Assembly (NCBI GenBank): GCA_024449915.1
Contig: JAMZAV010000152.1
Location: 558,001-622,000 of the forward strand
Direction: 5' to 3'
Length of the DNA: 64,000 bases
Origin: Sweltsa coloradensis
Taxonomy: Eukaryota > Arthropoda > Insecta > Plecoptera > Chloroperlidae
Shown piece after piece: positions 12,501-25,252 of this stretch. Numbering within the stretch: position 1 is the first letter of the stretch; every line of letters begins with the position of its first letter. The position numbers and the translations under genes are program-made. Below the pieces are notes generated by a model, which worked only from the letters and a program-made list of their open reading frames with translations, did not search any database and was not told the DNA's origin.

Positions 12501-15500
12501 CAGCCACAGAGATCCTCGCTCTCGAAGTCACAGGAAGTCTCGGGATCTACGTTGTCCACTGAGAAACAACATGGCGGACACTTAATTCACCTTGAGTGAC
12601 ACACACACTACTAGCCGTCCCCACGTGACCAGAGGGCGTGGCATAGTTGGATCGCCTCCAATCAAAGTTGTGCTGAGGGTCTTACTTCCATTTTTGTTCA
12701 AAAACTATACAGCAACCCGCATAGGTGCATGGTATGTACAAAATTTCAGGTCGATCAGAGAAACGGTGCGACCTGTGCCAAAGCAGTAACAGAAAAAAAA
12801 ATCAAACAAAAACATTTGAGCCATATGAGTCAAGTGGAGACGCTCACTCAAAATACCCTTCTTTTAGTAAATAAATAAATTGCCCATAAATAAAATGAAA
12901 ATAATGGACAAATAAGAATTAATACCGTCCCCACTTTGACAGAAAGTGCGATAAAATTTAGTTGTAAATAATTGAAATAATTTAAAAGTGTTCAATCAAA
13001 TAAAAGTAATTAAATCATAATATTGCAGCTTAAAGCCAAAAAGTTATTCTTGTTTAAACAGGCTGTGGAATCACGGAGCGTTGTCAAAGCAACCCTATTC
13101 CCACTGTACAAATTATTATTTTAAGAAAAATTAAATAAACTAGGAAGCTTCGCAAACGCTTTTTCAGGCGCGTTGTTGGATGAGCGTAATTGGTGCATTG
13201 AGCTGCCATGTGTTATGCGGATTTTCTGTTGTTCTGTGAAAAAAATCATTACTAAGTCGAAGATTTTTTTTAAGAAATAATTAATCGATTGCGCTCAAAT
13301 TTCACACGAATATATTAATTCATAAAATTAAGGTTCTGTGAAAAAATCATTACAATAGGATAAAGCTTGTATCAAAATGTATTTTCAAGTCGAAGAAATA
13401 AAAAAAAAATCGAAATAAATCGTAAAATTGCGATTTTCATGAGAAATAATTTTTCGATTGCGCTTAAAAACGTGGCAGTTCTAAGTTCAGAGTTTTCGAA
13501 TGCCTCCAGAAAATTTCATCGCAACTGGAGTATTGGTTTAGCCGGAATCGTGTTAACAAACAGCAAAAATACGGGAAAAAAACATTCCGCATTTTTTTCG
13601 CCAGTGTAGTGAAATGGAATCTTCGTAACGATCGTTACGCTCAACCAAAAATTATAAAGACAAGACCCATGGTAGGCCCGCATTATAAATATTTTGAAAT
13701 TGTTGGAATACGTAAATAATACCACAATTCACAAATCAAACAGCAGTCCCACAGCCGTAATACGGATCCAAAGGGTACTGACTTTAGATATAACTTTAAA
13801 TAAAAACCAGGGATCTTCATTACTTGTGAATACAAAGTCATTTAAGTTTTAATAAAGATATACCCAAAAAGAAATTAAATAGATAATTCCATGCATGAGC
13901 ATGAAGAGAAATCTAGCAGTTATAAGTCATAAATAAAGGAATAAATAATTTCTATAATACAGAAACAGATAAAATGATAATAAAAATTTGACGAACTGTC
14001 ATCCTTTGATCACACAAAGAGCGACTTAAAATTGTCTGAGTACTGAAAACCCGCCAACCAGGTCAAGACGGGCCATCCGCGGTCACACTTTCCTTTCCAG
14101 AAATACAATAAATAAGAGCAATTCAAGATGTCAAATCAAGGACAAGAAACCCATCAAGAGGTTACACTTGATGTTGCCGCGCCTGTAAACCTAACACAGG
14201 AGGAACGGACGGCCGTCACGTGACCAGTCCAATACACCGCCCAGGCATCAGTGATGTAGCCAGAATACAGTAAAAGAGGTTAGAAACTTCTTCCTTCGTC
14301 TCTGACCAGAGCAAGTTAGTATGGTAAAGATACCACATCGACCCAACTTTGTGTTCAAGCGGAAACTATGGTGAGTGTAACTCAAAACCTTGTAGGTACT
14401 ATGAACCTGTACATTAAAACTTGTAAATTCAAGCTAGGTGTATATATCCTTAAGATACAACGTGACCATCCGCGAACGAGACCGGATCGGTCGTCCCGTC
14501 TATTGTCTGCATTTTTCCCTTTCCACCATTTTTGGCGTGACCGAATTTGGGAAGCGAACATGGGTTTATTTTTACCTGCCTCCGCACATTTCAAATCTAT
14601 GTGATAAAAATAATTTATTCAGCGAAATATTTTTTTATAATTGCATGTATTTAATAACGTGGTTCAAATGTGTAGCTTGAGTTATGAAATGCTTTTTTTC
14701 ACCTAGTGTCTACGATCAAAACTGATGAAATATAAAAATATTACTATATTACTAAATAATATAACAAAAGAAGCATTATCCGTAACTCAGTCAGTTTTAT
14801 CGTAAATTTCGTCCAAAAAAATTACATTCAAGACGCACGCTTAATATTTTAACATCGTTATTAGATATTTGCAATTAAACAAAAAAATATCAATGATAAA
14901 TAAAACAGGAAGAGAATACAGCAGTAGAAAACCCTCAGCTTCTAGGATGTCTATTTTACGACTTCACGCGACAACCCTTAGCAGCTGCCTCATACCCATA
15001 CCCGACGCGTCCGTCGATGTCACTTTGTATCTCAAGGATAATAAACTATAGGTGTTAGTAATTGAATATTTGTGTATTTACAATGCATGAGCTAATTTAC
15101 CGGTTTGTTTGATTGAATCAATGTAAAATAGATAACAGTGTTACAATTATTTGTACTAAGGCAAGCCATAAGATACGGCTAATGTCAAACAGTTATTTGA
15201 TTTCAAAGAGTTAAAACTAAGAAGCTTCGCAAACGCCTTTTCAGGCGCGTTGTTGGATGAGCGTAATTGTTTAAAAGCGAAAAAAGCGTAAAATTGCGAT
15301 TTTCATAAGAAATAATTATTCCATTACGCTCAAATTTCACACGAATATATCAATTCATAAAATTAAGGTTCTGTGAAAAAATTATAACAATCGGATAAAG
15401 CATGTAGGTGTTGTAAGTCGAAGAAATTTTAAAAATCGATAACAGTCGTAAAATTGCGATTTTCATAAGAAATAATTTTTCGATTGCGCTCAAATTTCAC

Positions 15501-18500
15501 ACGAATATATTAATTCGTAAAATTAAGGTTCTGTGAAATAATAATAATAATCGAATTAAACATGTATGTGTTATAAGTCGAAGAAAGTTTTTAAAAATCG
15601 AAAATAATCATAAATTGGGATTTTCGTAAGAAATAATTTTTTGATTTCGCTCAAAAACGTGGCAGTTCTAAGTTCAGAGATTTCGAAGGCCTCCACAAAA
15701 TTTCATCGCAATTGGAGTATCGGTTTAGCCGGAATCGTGTTAACAAACAGACAAAAATACAGAAAGAAAAAAAACATTCCGGATTTTTTTCTCCAGTGTA
15801 GTTAAAGGAATCTTCGCTTCGCTACGCTCATCCAATAAAATGTGACTGTTATAAGACAGGATCCCATTATCCAGAGAGTAAGTATTTAGCAAGTAAATCT
15901 CTTTTTTGTCTATACTTACTTTTTACTTTTTTTTTTTTTTTTACTTTTTACTTACAAACGCTTTTTCAGGCACGTTGTTGGATGAGCGTAATTGTTTAAA
16001 AACGAAAAAAGAGTAAAATTGCGATTTTCATAAGAAATAATTATTCGATTACGCTCAAATTTCACACGAACATATAAAATTAAGGTTCTGTGAAAAAATT
16101 ATTACAATCAGATAAAGCATGTAGGTGTTAAAAGTCAAAGAAATGTTTAAAAAAAAAAAAAAAACGTAAAATTGCAATTGTAATGAGAAATTATTTTTTG
16201 ATTGCGCTAAAATTTCACAAGAATATATTAATTCATAAAATTAAGGTTCTGTGAAATAATCATTTTAATAGGATAAAGCATGTAGGTGTTATAAGTCGAG
16301 GAAATTTTAAAAATCGAAAAAAATCGTAAAATTGCCATTTGCATAAGAAATAATTTTTTGATTGCGCTCAAATTTCACACGTATATATTAATTCATAAAA
16401 TTAAGGTTCTGTGAAAAAATCATTGCAATCAGATATAGCATGTAGGTGTTATAAGTCAAAGAATTTTTTTAAAGATCGAAAAAAATAGTAAAATTGCGAT
16501 TTTCATGAGACATAATTTTTGATTGCACTAAAAAACGTGGCAGTTCTAGTTTCAGAGATTTCGAAGGCCTCCACAAAATTTTATCGCAATTGGAGTATCG
16601 GTTTAAACGGAATCGTGTTAACAAACAGACAAAAATACAGGGGAAAAAACATTCCGGATTTTTTTCTCCAGTGTAGTGAAATGGAATCTTCGCTTCGCTC
16701 GCTACGCTCGCTACGTTCATCCAATAAAGTATTTGAAATAAATTTTTAAAACAAAACGAAGCACCAACCTTTCAAAATGATAATCTTGGTCAATAATTGT
16801 AAGCCTGAGTGCTTTTTTGGACACCTCACCTTATCAATGAAGAGAGGGATAAAAACTTACTACAAGGGCAACCTTAAAAAGTATACCTGATATAGTTGCA
16901 TACAACAATGCAATTCCTCTGTTAATTAAGACTAGTTAAGATTAATTTACCGCTCGAGTGTTTGAACCAGGGGTAATGATACAACAGTTAAAGTGGCCTG
17001 CCAAACGAAACCATATGAGGCTGAGTTAGGATTAGATTGGATCACAGAATCTCAGACCTTTCAAAGAAATAATAATGACAAAATAAACTTAATCGCAGCC
17101 GTGAAATTAAATTCACCTGGACTATCCAACTTAAACGTTTAAACCTTAAGTCAAAAAGTTGTAAGACATAGTTTATCACTGCGGTTGTGAAGCAAATATC
17201 ATCTAGTCAAGGAATATTGTTAAACACGCATTGCATTTATAGATACCAGAAAATGTGGAACAATTAAATAAAAATGGTTATTTCTTGGCAATAAACTTTA
17301 CCGCATTATCAAAATAATATTATTATTTACCAATAGTAGAATGTGTTTGTTTAGAGAATGCAGTAATTATAAAGTGATTCATACCAATCGTCAACTTTGA
17401 ACCCTCATTAATTTATCAAATGTTCTAAAGCATTTCATGTAAATTGTTAAAACACAAGAATGGTTAAAACACAACTGATCACAGATGGCAATAGATAAAT
17501 CACGATTACAAAGAAGTCATTGCGTCTAGATTGATCAAGTACAAAAATCGTACCTTTTCAAAAAATTAGGCTCACTTAATTATTGTAATTTAAATATACT
17601 AATTAAAATACTTGTGGATAAATGATGTTTACGAATTATGTTAGACAAGATCTGGAGTAGTCATGGAAGCAAATGCCACACTTAATGTTTGATAGATGGA
17701 CCACTTCAAGTTTATCCATATTAATACAGGAGTAATCTTGTAAAGAAATAAAAGACAATATGAGCTATTAAATTAATTTTAATGTGATAAATGTAACAAT
17801 AGACGAGAAATTATATTACCCTAAATTTGAAATAATGGATCAATTTATGTTACCATGGAAGAGATTGTTGGATGAGCGTTAGCGAGGCGTAGCCGAGCGA
17901 AGCGAAGATTCCAGTTCACCTGAGAGTTGAGGAAAAAATCCGGAATTGTTTTTTTCTGTTTTTCTTTTTTTCGGTATCTTGTGAGGTCGTTCACGACGAA
18001 TTCCCGGGGAGAAGACCCGTACTCGAGTGATGTGACCGAATTCAAACTTTAGGAGCCATTTGAAATCTTGATTCGAAGACTGCCACGTTTACGCTATCTT
18101 CGGAAAAATTCTTCTCGTGAAATCGCAACTATCAACGATTGTTTTCGATTGTTTAAAAATTTTTCAGCTTATAACACTACATGCTTTGTCCGATTTAATG
18201 ATTTTGACAGAACCTTAATTTCATAAATTTAGTTTCCCTTGAAAATTGAGCACATCAAAAAACTATTTCTCATGAAATCGAAATTTTACTTTTTTCCTTT
18301 TTAAAACAATTCTTTGACTTATGACACACATGCTTTATCCTATGTAATAATTTTCACAGAACCTTAATTTTATAAATTAATATATTCGTGAAAAATTTGT
18401 GCGCAATCAAATAATTATTTCTTATGAAAATTTCAATTATTACGATTTTTCCTTGTTTAAAATTACAATTAATCAAAAAATTAAAATTTAAGTTAATTTT

Positions 18501-21500
18501 TCATTTTATTCAATTTAATTTTTTTTTAAATCTTGAACAAAGTAATAATTTTTTCACAGAACAACAGAAAATCCGCATAACACATGGTACCTAGCTCAAT
18601 ACACCAATTACGCTCATCCAACAATGCGGCGGAACTTCAGCGTTTCTCTAGTTATTAATTTTGACTGTTAACTTTGCTAGTAATGGAGGGATACCGTTGT
18701 TTACCGGTGGTGACGGAAGGAGACCGGATAACAATCGTATTACAACGGGAGACGCCGCAGCCCATTGTGTGAGTGGTCTGGGTGGCGCAGCCTGAGGGAG
18801 TTCCGCGAGCCCCAATTCTGGAGGAACAACAGGATCCTCCGAATTTCGTTGGAACACTCCCTCAACTACCCAGGTCCCAAGGGTCAGGACAGGAACATCC
18901 AACCACCGGGGAGGGAATGGGACAGTCCCTGTTGGAGATGATAGCAGAACTCGAAATTCCACCTCCGTTAGGCGCCTCAGACCGATTGGTGGCAGATTGG
19001 TTGCGGGTATCCGAGGGGTACGGACGGGGAGTACCCTGTCCTCCTCCGGACCGGAACAACGTCTCTCCGGTGATGCCAAGCAGTTCGAGACCCATCCACC
19101 ACGACCGGTGCCTGTATTCGTATTCCCGGGTAGAAATAACCAGGAGTCCCAAGGGAAGAGAAGAAGCCATCCGGGCCTAAGTCACAGAAACGACTGAGGC
19201 CCACCCCAACAAACGAATCCCTACCAGTCACCCCCACTCCCAAATTAAACCTTTCCGCAGAGAGGCAAACGCTCGAGGACGACACTCCTCCGAGTCCCTC
19301 ATCAAGCCTCTCCTCTCCGGTAAACTACGCTCGAGGACGACACTCCTCCGAGTCCCTCATCAAGCCTCTCCTCTCCGGTAAACTACGCTCGAGGACGACA
19401 CTCCTCCGAGTCCCTCATCAAGCCTCTCCTCTCCGGTAAACTACGCTCGAGGACGACACTCCTCCGAGTCCCTCATCAAGCCTCTCCTCTCCGGTAAACT
19501 ACGCTCGAGGACGACACTCCTCCGAGTCCCTCATCAAGCCTCTCCTCTCCGGTAAACTACCTGAACCCTCTCAGTCATGGCGTCCATGATCATGGACATG
19601 AAATTCCGAATTTAAATCCGGGTAAATGATAAGTTTTTCGGTTTGACCACATTTTTTTAATTTTTTTTTTGTGAATTTTAAAAGAAATTTTAAAAATCCC
19701 TATTTCAATGGGATGAATTGAACCTTTATTAGAGAAGATTAAAATTAAATCCAAAAATTAAAAATGAAAATTTTGGTTTTGCCCGAAATGTAATATCATT
19801 GTACTATTGCTGTTTTTTTGGATAGGCAAAATCTAAAATATACAAAAAAATCAGAAAAAAATCTTCTTTTAGAAATGCGCTTCAAATTTAAATTTGAACT
19901 TAAATTGTAGCTTTAATTTCAAATCCTAAATTTGGCCCAAATTCCTTTAAAATGGTCCTAAAAAATATTGAAAAATATCAAAATACTCAGAAAAAATTAA
20001 AAAAATTAATTGTTTGCTGAAAATTACTTTTTTAGGACCAATTAAATTCGTGACGGAGAGGGCTAATTCATCTCCGGATCCGACACCGTGTACCCTGCCG
20101 AACTCTCCGGACCGACTAGCACAAATGGAGGAGCATGTGGATTCCGAAGAAGAGTCCGGGGAAGACGAGGCTACTTCAGATCAAATCCCGGACCAAGGTG
20201 CGTGTGCCTGTGAAAAGTGCACAGCCAACCGGAACCAGACAGATTCCCAGAGTTTGTGTGTTTGTTCTTCGTCTCGACAAAGATTAGTCATGACTAATCT
20301 TTGGTCTCGACAACGTTTTAGACAATTTCGGACTCTTTATAGTATGCCAAAGATCAAGTGATGAACTATAATAGACATTCTTTATTATTATTATTTTTAT
20401 TGAACTTTTGTGTTTCCTTATAATGGATATGTATTCTTGTGTGGTCTTCGAAAAATAGTTTATAAAACTAAAAGTATATTTGTTTTCTTTTATTAAGGTG
20501 ATGGTTTGTTATATTATATTTGTTAATTTTTATTTTCAGATGATGGGTTCATTGTTCATTGTTCATTGTTCATTGTTCAAAGTTCATTGTTCAATGTTCA
20601 TTGTTTATTTTTTCATTGGTATGAATACTTTGTTTAATTTAATTTTGTTGTTTTTCTTGTTAAATATTTTTGAAACTTTCTAGTGAATAATTTTAAATTT
20701 TTAAGTTTCTAGCGGATCGACCACAGGTCGTAGCTTTTTGTAATTGTATTTGTGTATTAATATTTTCATTCTTAGGTTTGAAAATTTTGTGTACTAGGAA
20801 AACGCTTAAGTCCCGCCGCGTTGTTGGATGAGCGTAATTGGTGCATTGAGATGCCATTGTGTTATGCGGATTTTTTGTTGTTCTATGAAAAAATTATTAA
20901 GTAGTCAAAAATTTTTTTAAAATTAAATTAAATAAAAAATTAACTTAAATTTTTAATTAATCGTAATTTAAAAAAGAAAAAAATCGAAAAATTGCAATTT
21001 TCATAAGAAATAATTATTCGATTGCGCTCAAATTTGACACTAATATATTAATTCATAAAATTAAGGTTCTGTGATTATTACGCTTCAATTTGCTACGCTC
21101 GCGCCTGTGCGGAAGTATTGGACACTGCTAATCTAGCCTACAATAGGGGTTTAATATCTATGGAGAAGACACGTTGGAGAGTACAACGAGAGATTCCGGT
21201 GCCCAAACAACGAGTCGTTGTGCCGTGTGCACAGCCAACCGGAACCAGATTGATCCCCTATAAAAAGATTATTACTAGGAAAACGCTTAAAGTCCCGTCG
21301 CGTTGTTGAGCGAGCACTGGTACGTGCAACAACGACCCAAGTACGACATTCCCATAATGTTACATACCAATAAGTCTTTAAGGTCTTGACAGATTTAGCT
21401 GAAAATTTGGTAAATAGGAGAGAATGTTGTACTTATTGACCCTGCAAAATTTCATTACGATCGGAACATTTTTTTTTTTATTATTATTTTTTTTTTTTTT

Positions 21501-24500
21501 TACTACCAACGATTGGATTTTGTTCAAAAACTATACAGCAACCCGCCTAGGTGGTATGTACATGTGTGAAAAATGTCAGGTCGATCAGAGAAACGGTGCG
21601 ACCTGTATCGAAGCAGTAACAGGGAAAAAAAAAAACAGACATTCGAGCCATAAGAGTCAAGTAGAGACGCTCGCTACGCTCGCTCAACAATGGCGACCGA
21701 GTGAAGTGAAAACCGTACAGAGTTTGTGTGTTTGTTCTTCTACTCTACAACGTTTTAGACACTTTAAATATCATCTGATAAAATACGTGTTGCTAAACTG
21801 AACTTCACGTAACTTTTTCATTGCACTTGTTTTGTTTTGATTTTAAAGTTTTAATAATATGTTAATAATAGCACCTTGCATTTTTTGTTTATTATTTTGG
21901 TGGCAGGTCATTGAATCTATTATTATTTTTATTTCAGATGTTGGGTTCATTGTTAATTTTTATTTTTATTGGTATGGATACTTCGCTTATGTTAATTTTT
22001 GTTTTTCTAGTTACATAATTTTGTAACTTTCTAGTTAATAATGTTGTATTTTTGCCGGGACGACCACAGGTTGTGGCTTATTGTAATTGTATTTGTGTAA
22101 TGTGTAGCAATCAATGTGTGTAGTAATATTTTTCTTCTAAGGTGTTGGAATTTTTGTGTTTTTGTGTATTTTTATGTTATGTTATTTTTATGAAAAATGA
22201 TGCAAAGGTAAAATGGTAACATGGTATATGGTAAAATGGTGACATAGTACAATTTGTAAATTGATACAATTAAAAATTGGTAAATGGGAATGGGTATGTG
22301 AATAGGGAAAAATAGAAAGAAATTTGTAAAAAAAAAAAAAAAAAAGTATAAAATAGAATGTGTACAAAGAAAAAAGATGAAATAAAAATGGCAAACACAA
22401 TTTGAAAAAAGCATGAAGGTTATACTCAAAGTTAATATAAGAAAACGTAATGAACCATTGGGTATTGGGTATATAATATTCTCTAAACGTACAGAAATTT
22501 TTACACATTCAGTTTGGACAAAATAGTATGCTTATAATAATAAATACCGCAATGTTTATGGACCATCAAAAGCATTAAGAGTAGGCCTAGCTAGTTGTTC
22601 CGAAGCAAGTAAGCAGATGCTGACTTCACCGGCGGGTGGATTACAGCCAATCAGCGGTCCCCGATTTAAAATACGGATCGCTCATTGGCCCGCCGAAACC
22701 GCGCGCATCTGCTTACTTGCTTCGGAGCAAGCAAGTATAAAACTTCATATACCCTAATCTTAAATCGCATGAAAACCATGCTTGACTAAAAGGAATTTAA
22801 TTAATCTTACATGGTAGTTTGTTACATAATTTTGGAACGAACTCTCACCTTGACAAGTGGGGACTGTCGCGTTCCAGGCGATCCCGTCGCAATAGATGTT
22901 CCTGGACCCATTCAGGGAGTAGCCGTTGTCACAGACGAAGCTGAGTACTGCGCCTGCGTAGAAGTCCATCACGTGACCGTTCTTAGGCGCGTAGACCTTC
23001 AGGCAGCCAGCTTCTGAGGGTTGCGTAGAAAGATGTATTCAGATTTAGTAATAGCTCGACAATGATGTCCAGATGAATGACTGTCCAGTTGCTTCACTGT
23101 TCAGTTTTTATCTAGTTCGTAACAACTTTATAACAATGTATTACTATTTACTACAATTCAGAAATTCAAAAAGTCCGCCCCAACCGGGATTCGAACCACG
23201 GGTCTCCCGCATTCCAGGCGAGTGTCTTAACCACTAGACCATCAGGACGGGTACATTTTAATCTCTGAATTGTAGTTGCATTATACATCTGAATGGATGG
23301 AACAGTACGGCCAGTGGCGGATCTAGGACATAATCATGGGGGGGGCGATTTGCGTGTGCATGTACAGTCGTGGGAAAGGGACTAAGCGCGGACGCAGGGG
23401 GGGTATGGGGGGCGGAGACTTCATTAATTGCGCCGCAGCGAAAATTAGAAAATCAGGTTTTAGAGTGCATTTGGTGCGTTTTAGTAAAAAATGGTGGGCG
23501 GAATGCAATACCGAAACAATGTAGTTTGCATGTGTGCACCAATTTGTTTTGTCGTCATGTCGAGCTTACTATTTACAGCATTGGCCTACATTGCAACATT
23601 ATTATAAACGTTTGATCTTATTTTCAATTCAGCATTTTATTTATTTATTTATTAAACGTCTATCCTATTCAGTTAAAAAAGCGATTTACATAGGAGGACA
23701 ACTTAATAAATCGAAGTACTCTGATGCAGACACATTTCAGAGGCAAACTGATTATTTCTGACAACATGAAGGAAAGTTGATTTTTACTGGGAGTTTTAAA
23801 TAAATAGCGCCGCAGGCGAAAATTTTGAAAATCAGGTTTTTAGAGTGCATTTGGTGCGTGCACAATAAATTAATAAAATCATTTTTTTTATTTTTAAAGA
23901 ATCATGGGGGGGGCGATCGCCCCACCGCCCCCCCCTGTATCCGCCACTGAGTACGGCAACGAATATCTGTTGCCTTTGAACTGACCACCAAACAATAATT
24001 ATAATGTCATTACTTTTAGGCAGGTATGAGCGAGGGTTCATTTCTCGATTTGGTAAGTCGAGAAACAATTACACCAACGGGAATGTTTCCCGACGAATAT
24101 AACCAAATCGAGAAAAAAAATGTATTTTAATCTCGTTACTAGGACGACACCAAAAGCACATACTTGGTAATACTGTGAGATGCAGAGGTTGGTTTCACTG
24201 AACAGGAAACGACTGTTGCACGACTGATTGTGACCTTAATATACTAGCTCCAATGAAAGAATGCAGATGCTTTCGTCACAAGGGTAGTGGCATAGACATC
24301 CTATTAATTGGCTAGACCAGCAGTCGGTGGTCCACTTCCGGTACAATTAGAAGCCATCTTAAAATGACAGTTTACATGTTAATCAAATGGGAGCGATTTG
24401 TGGCCAAATAGTTCTCAAGATTGCCGCCAGGTTGACAGGTAAGCATACTAGCCTTTAACACCAAATGATTACTAAATTCCCTTATGCAATCACTTCGTAT

Positions 24501-25220
24501 TGTTTCTTTTGTTTAATACCATGCTGCACAAGCTAAAACCATATCAAACAATCCAGTAAAATACTTTATTGCATTAAAAAAGCATAAATTAAAACACCAA
24601 ATCGCCATCTTGAAATGGGCCGGTTGAGTCTTCAATTTGCTACGCTCGCGCCTGTGCGGAGGTATAGGAGACTGCTAATCTAGCCTACTATAGGGGTTTA
24701 ATATCAATGGGTAGTGGTGTAGTTGTTCCGAAGCAAGTAAGCAGATGCTGACGTCACCGGCGGGTGGATTGCAGCCAATCAGCGGCCTAAAATAGTGTTT
24801 GCTCATTGGCCCGTCGAAACCGCGCGCATCTGTTTACTTGCTACGGTGCAACTATAGTATGAATGCGCGGTAAAAGGGGATGCCACCTTTGTGTCTGAAA
24901 TAGAAATATGTGTAGCCAACACAAGCAAGGTATATCTTTGCTAGATCACGGAGTTCCTCCGTGTGCTAGATCCACGCTGTATTAGCGAGATTAAAATTGA
25001 GATAGTAGTTATTTTGGGAAAAGATTTTCGAAGCTATATGCGTTCTTTTGTTGGAACCAATATAATTTTTCAGAAACAACCGATATGGAATGCGTTTGAT
25101 CAGGGTCAATCAGGTGCGTGTCCGTGTCCGTGTCCGTGTCCGTGTCCGTGTCCGTGTCCGTGTCCGTGACCAAGTCCGTAACCGAGTCCATGACCGTGTC
25201 CGTGTCCGTGTCCGTGTTTG

Positions 25221-25252
<32 letters not shown>

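Larger units (their letters stand above)
18655..20793. other. GC-rich island of unknown origin with a 58-bp tandem array
   Basis: Lies between two TTGGATGAGCG-family copies that face each other. 18655-19270 is clearly GC-richer than its surroundings and open in several frames, none with a recognised domain. 19600-20020 is A/T-rich. 20020-20350 carries a frame with [14 protein letters not shown] and a CACEKC motif, and its end (SQSLCVCSS) recurs at about 21715. This looks like the inside of a mobile element or a captured fragment. I do not recognise it. Confidence 0.4.

Noticed and set aside
10930..12690. CRISPR-like direct repeats
   Set aside because: Whole 187-bp units are conserved without variable spacers, and the DNA is clearly eukaryotic. 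The same holds for the 58-bp array at 19270.
11095..12789. Row of near-identical 64-residue plus-strand frames starting [12 protein letters not shown]
   Set aside because: They are antisense shadows of the tandemly copied MAM exon; period 187 bp and the minus-strand splice acceptor explain them.
17867..17920. Bacterial contamination suggested by GAGCGAAGCGAAG runs
   Set aside because: The motif is the end of a repeat family found nine times in AT-rich eukaryotic introns.
18773..19285. Several overlapping 100-140 residue frames on both strands
   Set aside because: They arise from the high GC content of the island; no domain, start context or splice site singles out one of them.
23171..23255. 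Functional tRNA gene on the minus strand
   Set aside because: A and B boxes are good but the acceptor stem pairs poorly and the flanks look like a SINE.
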